DNA of 64,000 nucleotides from NCBI GenBank assembly GCA_030263295.1, contig SZOS01000002.1, positions 1 through 64,000 of the forward strand, read 5' to 3'. A program made the translations under genes and the position numbers. Source of the DNA: Dokdonella_A sp014338185. GTDB lineage: Bacteria; Pseudomonadota; Gammaproteobacteria; Xanthomonadales; Rhodanobacteraceae. Below are positions 59,996-64,000 of the stretch, piece by piece; position 1 is the stretch's first letter; each line of letters starts with the position of its first letter. A model generated the notes under the pieces. It did no database searches and was not told the DNA's origin. It worked only from the letters and a program-made list of their open reading frames with translations.

Positions 59996-61765
59996 ATGGC
60001 CAACGTGGGCGAGGAGCAGTCGCCGCAGTCCACCAGCGCGCCCTCGGACGCGGCGGACGACTACGAGCGCCTGCGTGAGCTGCTGCTGGGTGAGGAACGG
60101 CGCGAACTGGCTGCCGCGCGCGCGCGCATCGCCGAGCTGGAGAGGCAGCAGGGCGACCTGCCGCGGCGCCTGCCCGAGGCCGCGTTCAGCGCGCTGCAGG
60201 CGCATCGCGACAACCCCCGCGTCGCCGCCGCGCTGGCCACCCCGGTCGGGCAGGCACTGGGCGAGGCCGTGCAGCACAATCGCCAGGGCGTCATCGACGC
60301 CTTGTTCCCGGTGATCGGGCCGATGATCCGCCGCGCGATCGCCGAAGCGCTGCGCGGGCTGGTCGACAACCTCAACGGCGCGATCGAGTCCAGCTTCACG
60401 CTGCGCGGCCTCAAGTGGCGCTTCGAGGCCTGGCGCGGCGGCGTGCCCTACGCGCAGGTGGTGCTGCGCCACCGGCTCGCCTATGGCATCGACCATGTGT
60501 TCCTGATCGCGCGTGACAGCGGCCTCGTGCTGCGCCATGCGTCGGCGGCGGGCCTGCCGCCGCTGGATGCCGACGCGATCGCGGGCATGCTCACCGCGCT
60601 CGGCGATTTCGTCGGGGATTCGGTCGGCCGCGAGGGTGGCGCACTCGATGCGGCGCAGGTGGGCGAGTCGCTGGTGTGGGTCGAGCACGGGCCCTTGGCC
60701 AACCTCGCCTGTTTCGTGCGTGGCGTACCGCCGCCGCGGCTGCGCGAACTGCTCAGGCAGCGGCTGGAGGAGATCCACGTGCTGCTGCAGGCCGCGCCCG
60801 CGACCACGACCCTGCAGGAGTGTGCTGCCGGTGCGCCCGTGGGCGCGCTCATCGAGCCGCTCGAACTGCTGCGCGATGCGCAGCGCGGCGACGCCGGTGC
60901 ACCCCTTGCGCGTGGCTCGCGCCGGCCGCTCGTGCTGTTCGCGCTGCTCGTGCTGGTGGCGCTGGGTGCGTGGCTGGGCGAGCGCTGGCGCTGGCAGGCA
61001 CAGGTGTCGGCACTGCGCAGCGCGCTCGCGCAGCATCCCGGCTTCGTGCTCGGGCGCATCGAGGCGCGGCCATGGCGTTCGCTCGTGGTGTACGGGCTGC
61101 TCGACCCCGACGCCGACTCGCCGCAGCCGCTGCTGGATGCGGCCGGGCTTGGCCAAGCGAGCCGCCGGCTGCAGGTGGACGGCTTCGTGTCGAGCGACGA
61201 TCCGGTGGTGCAGCGGCGTGCGCAGCGCCTGCTGGCGCCGCCTGCCGGAGTGCGGCTTGCGGTCGAGCACGGCGTGCTGCGCCTGGACGGGACGGCGCCC
61301 CAGGCGTGGATCGAGGCGACGCGTGCGCGCGCGCCGCTCATCGCGGGCGTGCGCGCGGTCGAGTCATCGCTGGCGGATGCGCTCGACCCGCTGGCCGTGG
61401 CGCGCGCCGCGCTCGAGCGCGCGCTCGATGCCATCGCCACGCACCGGGTGGACTTCGTGCGCGAGGACGAACCGGTCGCGGGCAGCGACACGGTCGTCGA
61501 TGCGCTGGCCGCCGACCTGCGCCGCGCGCGCACGCTGGCCGCGCAAGCCGGCGTGCACCTCGACCTGCGCAGCGTGGCCAGTTCCGACGAAAGCGGTGGC
61601 GATGCGACCAACATGCGCGTGCGCGCGCTGCGCCTGCGCTGGCTCGCGCTCGCGCTTGCGGCGCGCGGCATCGACGGCGTGGCCGAGGGGGATGCCGCGG
61701 CCAACACCGACCCGACACGGCGCGGGGCGCGTGTCCAGGCCACGGTCCGGGCGCAGCCGCAGTGA
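59996..61765 (+). CDS. Membrane protein with roadblock-like cytoplasmic and OmpA-like periplasmic domains
   Basis: A 589-residue bitopic protein. Cytoplasmic part: coiled coil (about 22-52), a helical segment (ATPVGQALGEAVQHNRQGVI), and a region (about 165-265: YGIDHVFLIARDSGLVLRH, DADAIAGMLTALGDFVGDSV, GESLVWVEHGPLANLACFVR) whose pattern resembles roadblock/longin-type GTPase regulators. Membrane helix 310-327. Periplasmic part: a BON-like repeat (about 415-455, VEHGVLRLDGTAPQAWIEAT) and an OmpA-like peptidoglycan-binding domain (about 480-589) with N539 and LRLRWLALALAARGID. The GTPase gene overlaps its stop. Domain calls are by pattern and need a profile search. Confidence 0.75.
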   Translation: MANVGEEQSPQSTSAPSDAADDYERLRELLLGEERRELAAARARIAELERQQGDLPRRLPEAAFSALQAHRDNPRVAAALATPVGQALGEAVQHNRQGVIDALFPVIGPMIRRAIAEALRGLVDNLNGAIESSFTLRGLKWRFEAWRGGVPYAQVVLRHRLAYGIDHVFLIARDSGLVLRHASAAGLPPLDADAIAGMLTALGDFVGDSVGREGGALDAAQVGESLVWVEHGPLANLACFVRGVPPPRLRELLRQRLEEIHVLLQAAPATTTLQECAAGAPVGALIEPLELLRDAQRGDAGAPLARGSRRPLVLFALLVLVALGAWLGERWRWQAQVSALRSALAQHPGFVLGRIEARPWRSLVVYGLLDPDADSPQPLLDAAGLGQASRRLQVDGFVSSDDPVVQRRAQRLLAPPAGVRLAVEHGVLRLDGTAPQAWIEATRARAPLIAGVRAVESSLADALDPLAVARAALERALDAIATHRVDFVREDEPVAGSDTVVDALAADLRRARTLAAQAGVHLDLRSVASSDESGGDATNMRVRALRLRWLALALAARGIDGVAEGDAAANTDPTRRGARVQATVRAQPQ

Positions 61766-62262
61766 CCGCCGGTCCGTACAAGGTGTGCATGCTCGGCGAC
61801 TTCGGCGTCGGCAAGACCAGCCTGGTCGCGCGCTTCGTGCGCAGCACGTTCTCGGACAAGTACCTCACCACGGTCGGGGTCAAGGTCGACAGCAAGGAAG
61901 TCGCACGCGCCGAGCGTGAGCCGGTCAAGCTCGTGCTGTGGGACATCGCCGGGCGCAATGCGCTCGATACCGTGAGTGCGAACTACCTGCGCGGCGCGGC
62001 GGCGCTGCTGCTGGTGGCCGACGGCACGCGCGAGGCGAGCCTGGCGGCGGCGCTGGACCTGCTGATGCAGTCGCGCGCGCTGCTGCCCGATGCGCTCGCG
62101 GTGCTGGCGGTCAACAAGTTCGACCTGCTCGAACGCTGGGAGGTCGGCGCGCCCACGCTGGCACAGCTGCGCCGCCTGTTGCCGGTGTTCGAGACCAGCG
62201 CGGCCACCGGCACCGGCGTGGAGCCGGCATTCGCGGCCATTGCGGCTGGACTGGCGCCGTGA
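61762..62262 (+). CDS. Rab/Ras-like small GTPase
   Basis: A 166-residue Ras-superfamily GTPase with all five G motifs: G1 GDFGVGKTS (G12-T19), G2 T36/T37 (YLTTVGV), G3 D61-I-A-G64 (LWDIAG), G4 N118-K-F-D121 (VNKFDLL) and G5 TSAATG. The YLRGAAALLLVAD segment is strongly Rab-like. The residue after DxxG, Gln61 in Ras, is Arg65 here. No C-terminal lipidation motif. The GTG start overlaps the upstream stop and its own stop overlaps the kinase start, so the three genes are translationally coupled. Confidence 0.92.
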   Translation: MTAGPYKVCMLGDFGVGKTSLVARFVRSTFSDKYLTTVGVKVDSKEVARAEREPVKLVLWDIAGRNALDTVSANYLRGAAALLLVADGTREASLAAALDLLMQSRALLPDALAVLAVNKFDLLERWEVGAPTLAQLRRLLPVFETSAATGTGVEPAFAAIAAGLAP

Positions 62263-63782
62263 TCGACCTGCCCGCATTGCCCTTGTCCGTGCGCCGGCGC
62301 CTGCGCGAACTGCTGCTGGAGCAGGCGCATCCGCTGGTGCTCAGTTTTGCCGGACAGTGGGAGCTGTGCGGCGTGCACGGTGATGCGGCCTGGTACGGGA
62401 TCGACGCGGGCAGCGCGGCCGAGCGCCTCGATGCGCTGCGCGACCTGTTCGTCGGCCTCGAACTCGACCAGCAGCAGGTGCTGCCGTTCGTGGAACTGGC
62501 CAATGGCCGCAGCGTGCACCTGCACCTGATTCCCGATGCGGGCGATTTCCACCTGCTGCTGCTGGATGCCGAGTCCGCGCGCACGGCGCAGCGCGAGCAA
62601 CAGCAACTGGCCAACGAAGCCGTGCTCGCCGGCCACGCCAAGGGCAAGGCGATCGACGCGCTCAAGCACATCCGCAACGAACTCGAGCGCCAGCGCAGCC
62701 AGCTGGCCGAGGCCGATGCGCTCAAGGGCGCGCTGATCGCGACGCTGAGCCACGAGTTCCGCACGCCGCTCACGGCCGCGTTCGGGCGCGTGCGCCTGCT
62801 GGAGCAGTCGGCAGCGGCCGACCCCGCGCTGCAGCGCGAACTGCTCGCGCTGCGGCGCAGCCTCGTGCACCTGCAGGTGTTGGCCGAGAACCTGCTCGAA
62901 TACGGGCGCGGCGAGGCCGGCGGTCTGCTCAATCCCGGGGCGGTGGACCTGGAGGCCCTGGCCGCGGACTGTCGCGCCATGATCGAACCGCTGGCGATGG
63001 CCAAGGGTCTGGACCTGCGCGTGTTGCCAGCCGCGGCTGCGGCGCCACCGCCGCAGTTGGACGAGCTGCGCCTGCGGCAGATCCTCGTCAACCTCCTGTC
63101 CAACGCGGTGCGCTACACCGCGCAGGGTGAAGTCAGCCTCGCGCTGCGCTGGGACGGGCGCGAACTCGAGGCCGAGGTGGCCGACACCGGGATCGGCATC
63201 GCACCCGAGTTCCAGGCGCGCATCTTCCAGCCGTTCAATGCGGGCGGCCAGTCCGGCAGCCGCGGCGCCGGACTGGGCCTGAGCATCGTGCGCCGGCTGG
63301 TGGAGCAGATGCACGGCACGCTCGCGCTCGACTCGGCGCCCGGTCGGGGCAGCCGTTTCACGTTGCGCCTGCCCGGTGCCGCCGCCGCGTCCGCGTCCGC
63401 GTCCGCGCCCGGGCAGGGCCGCTTGCATGGCCGCGCCTACGTCGTCGACGACGATCCCGACATCGCGCAGCTGCTCGAACTCGCTCTGGTCGACCTCGGC
63501 CTGCAGGTGCGCTGCTTCGATGCCGCGCCGGTGGCGATCGAGGCCGCACTGGCCGCGCCGCCCGACCTGCTCGTGCTCGACATGCGCCTGCCCGGCCTGT
63601 CGGGGCCCGAGGCCGTGTATGCACTGCGCAGCCGCGGCTGCCGCAGCCCGGTGCTCATGCTCTCCGCCCACGCGACCGCCGCGGCACGCGAGTCCGCGCT
63701 GCACGCGGGCGCCGACCGCTACCTCACCAAACCGGTGGATTTCGCCCAGTTCGCGCGTGTCGTGCGCGAAATGCTTGGATAG
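62259..63782 (+). CDS. Soluble hybrid histidine kinase with C-terminal receiver
   Basis: A 507-residue kinase without membrane helices. An N-terminal sensor domain (about 25-105; LSFAGQWELCGVHGDAAWYG, VLPFVELANGRSVHLHLIP) may be PAS-like. A coiled linker leads to HisKA with H165 (SHEFRTPL), then HATPase with LVNLLSNAVRYT (N box), VADTGIGIAPE and GAGLGLSIVRRL. After an Ala/Ser linker comes a receiver with VVDDDPDIAQ, D441 (LVLDMRLPG) and LTKPVDF. The lack of a membrane sensor suggests its input comes from the co-encoded GTPase/membrane protein. The GTG start overlaps the GTPase stop. Confidence 0.92.
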   Translation: MIDLPALPLSVRRRLRELLLEQAHPLVLSFAGQWELCGVHGDAAWYGIDAGSAAERLDALRDLFVGLELDQQQVLPFVELANGRSVHLHLIPDAGDFHLLLLDAESARTAQREQQQLANEAVLAGHAKGKAIDALKHIRNELERQRSQLAEADALKGALIATLSHEFRTPLTAAFGRVRLLEQSAAADPALQRELLALRRSLVHLQVLAENLLEYGRGEAGGLLNPGAVDLEALAADCRAMIEPLAMAKGLDLRVLPAAAAAPPPQLDELRLRQILVNLLSNAVRYTAQGEVSLALRWDGRELEAEVADTGIGIAPEFQARIFQPFNAGGQSGSRGAGLGLSIVRRLVEQMHGTLALDSAPGRGSRFTLRLPGAAAASASASAPGQGRLHGRAYVVDDDPDIAQLLELALVDLGLQVRCFDAAPVAIEAALAAPPDLLVLDMRLPGLSGPEAVYALRSRGCRSPVLMLSAHATAAARESALHAGADRYLTKPVDFAQFARVVREMLG

Positions 63783-63820
63783 CATGGCCACGGTGTCCGG
63801 CCGCAGCCGGCCATGGCGCC

Positions 63821-63838
63821 GTGTCATGTCAGTGTCAT
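63821..63838 (+). promoter_or_regulatory. Pho box upstream of phoB
   Basis: GTGTCATGTCAGTGTCAT has two GTGTCAT half-sites 11 bases apart, matching the PhoB recognition pattern (two CTGTCAT 7-mers with a 4-base AT-rich spacer; here the spacer is GTCA). An AATAGT at 63852-63857 may be the -10. Autoregulation of phoB is well known. Confidence 0.8.
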
Positions 63839-63886
63839 GTTGAGCGGCTGCAATAGTGCCGTCACACAGCACCCCGGGACTTGTCC

Positions 63887-64000
63887 ATGCACAAACGCAT
63901 CCTCGTCGTCGAAGACGAAGCCTCGATCCGCGACATGGTTGCGTTCGCGCTGCGCAAGGCGGACATGCAGCCAATCCATGCGGCCGACGCGAGCGCCGCA
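63887..64000 (+). CDS. phoB: Phosphate regulon response regulator PhoB (3' end outside window)
   Basis: The first 38 codons are visible: MHKRILVVEDEASIRDMVAF, then ALRKADMQPIHAADASAA. This is the start of an OmpR-type receiver domain with the E-D-E acidic pocket (residues 9-11), and the wording is that of PhoB. The Pho box in front supports the assignment. The rest, and the expected phoR, lie beyond the window. Confidence 0.88.
   Translation, partial: MHKRILVVEDEASIRDMVAFALRKADMQPIHAADASAA

Overview
The window is dense, very GC-rich chromosomal DNA with third-position G/C bias and many ATGA/GTGA stop-start overlaps. Gene content and order (hemW-rdgB-rph facing yicC; gmk, rpoZ, spoT, ridA, recG; gltA with type B L31; mrcA facing pilMNOPQ; aroKB; phoB) point to a gammaproteobacterium of the order Lysobacterales/Xanthomonadales, probably a Rhodanobacteraceae-like lineage. 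No rRNA, tRNA, transposase, phage gene, integrase or CRISPR array was seen, so this looks like core chromosome with lineage-specific inserts.

Layout. 1-4.4 kb: truncated DUF1631 protein, a small membrane protein, then hemW, rdgB and rph on the minus strand. 4.5-21.1 kb, mostly plus: yicC, a serine-hydrolase lipoprotein, gmk, the phospholipid-trafficking genes mlaFEDCB with mlaA opposed, rpoZ-spoT, ridA, recG-methyltransferase-nucleoside hydrolase, rpmE2, gltA. 21.2-32.0 kb: mrcA and a small partner gene, divergent from the type IV pilus operon pilMNOPQ, which is followed by an Ig-like lipoprotein and a clear intrinsic terminator. 32.1-42.6 kb: a cNMP/EAL protein, a MoxR-Bat operon (moxR, DUF58, DUF4381, batA, batB with polyglutamine, batD) and a DUF2961 (GH172-type) secreted protein. 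42.7-50.1 kb: a small OMP, an autoregulated BlaI/M56 pair, gapA, an acetyltransferase, a hemolysin III-type protein, DUF456, TonB and an unknown exported protein. 50.2-55.8 kb: ECF sigma factor, predicted anti-sigma factor, unknown exported protein and an exported TPR-CHAT protease. 55.9-58.5 kb: aroKB, exosortase H and dodecin. 58.5-63.8 kb: a signalling cluster of an OmpR-type regulator, a coiled-coil protein, a membrane protein with a predicted roadblock-like cytoplasmic domain and an OmpA-like periplasmic domain, a Rab-like small GTPase and a soluble hybrid histidine kinase. The window ends inside phoB, which has a Pho box in front of it.

The most interesting part is the 58.46-63.78 kb cluster. 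It looks like a pathway from cell wall to small GTPase to phosphorelay: the membrane protein could read peptidoglycan or envelope state, its roadblock-like part could set the nucleotide state of the GTPase, and the kinase (which has no membrane domain of its own) would pass the signal to the regulator. Second is the sigma/anti-sigma/secreted CHAT protease locus. Third is the BlaI-controlled M56 peptidase, whose sensor end has been replaced by a TonB-C domain. All family assignments were made by reading the sequence; no database search was run.
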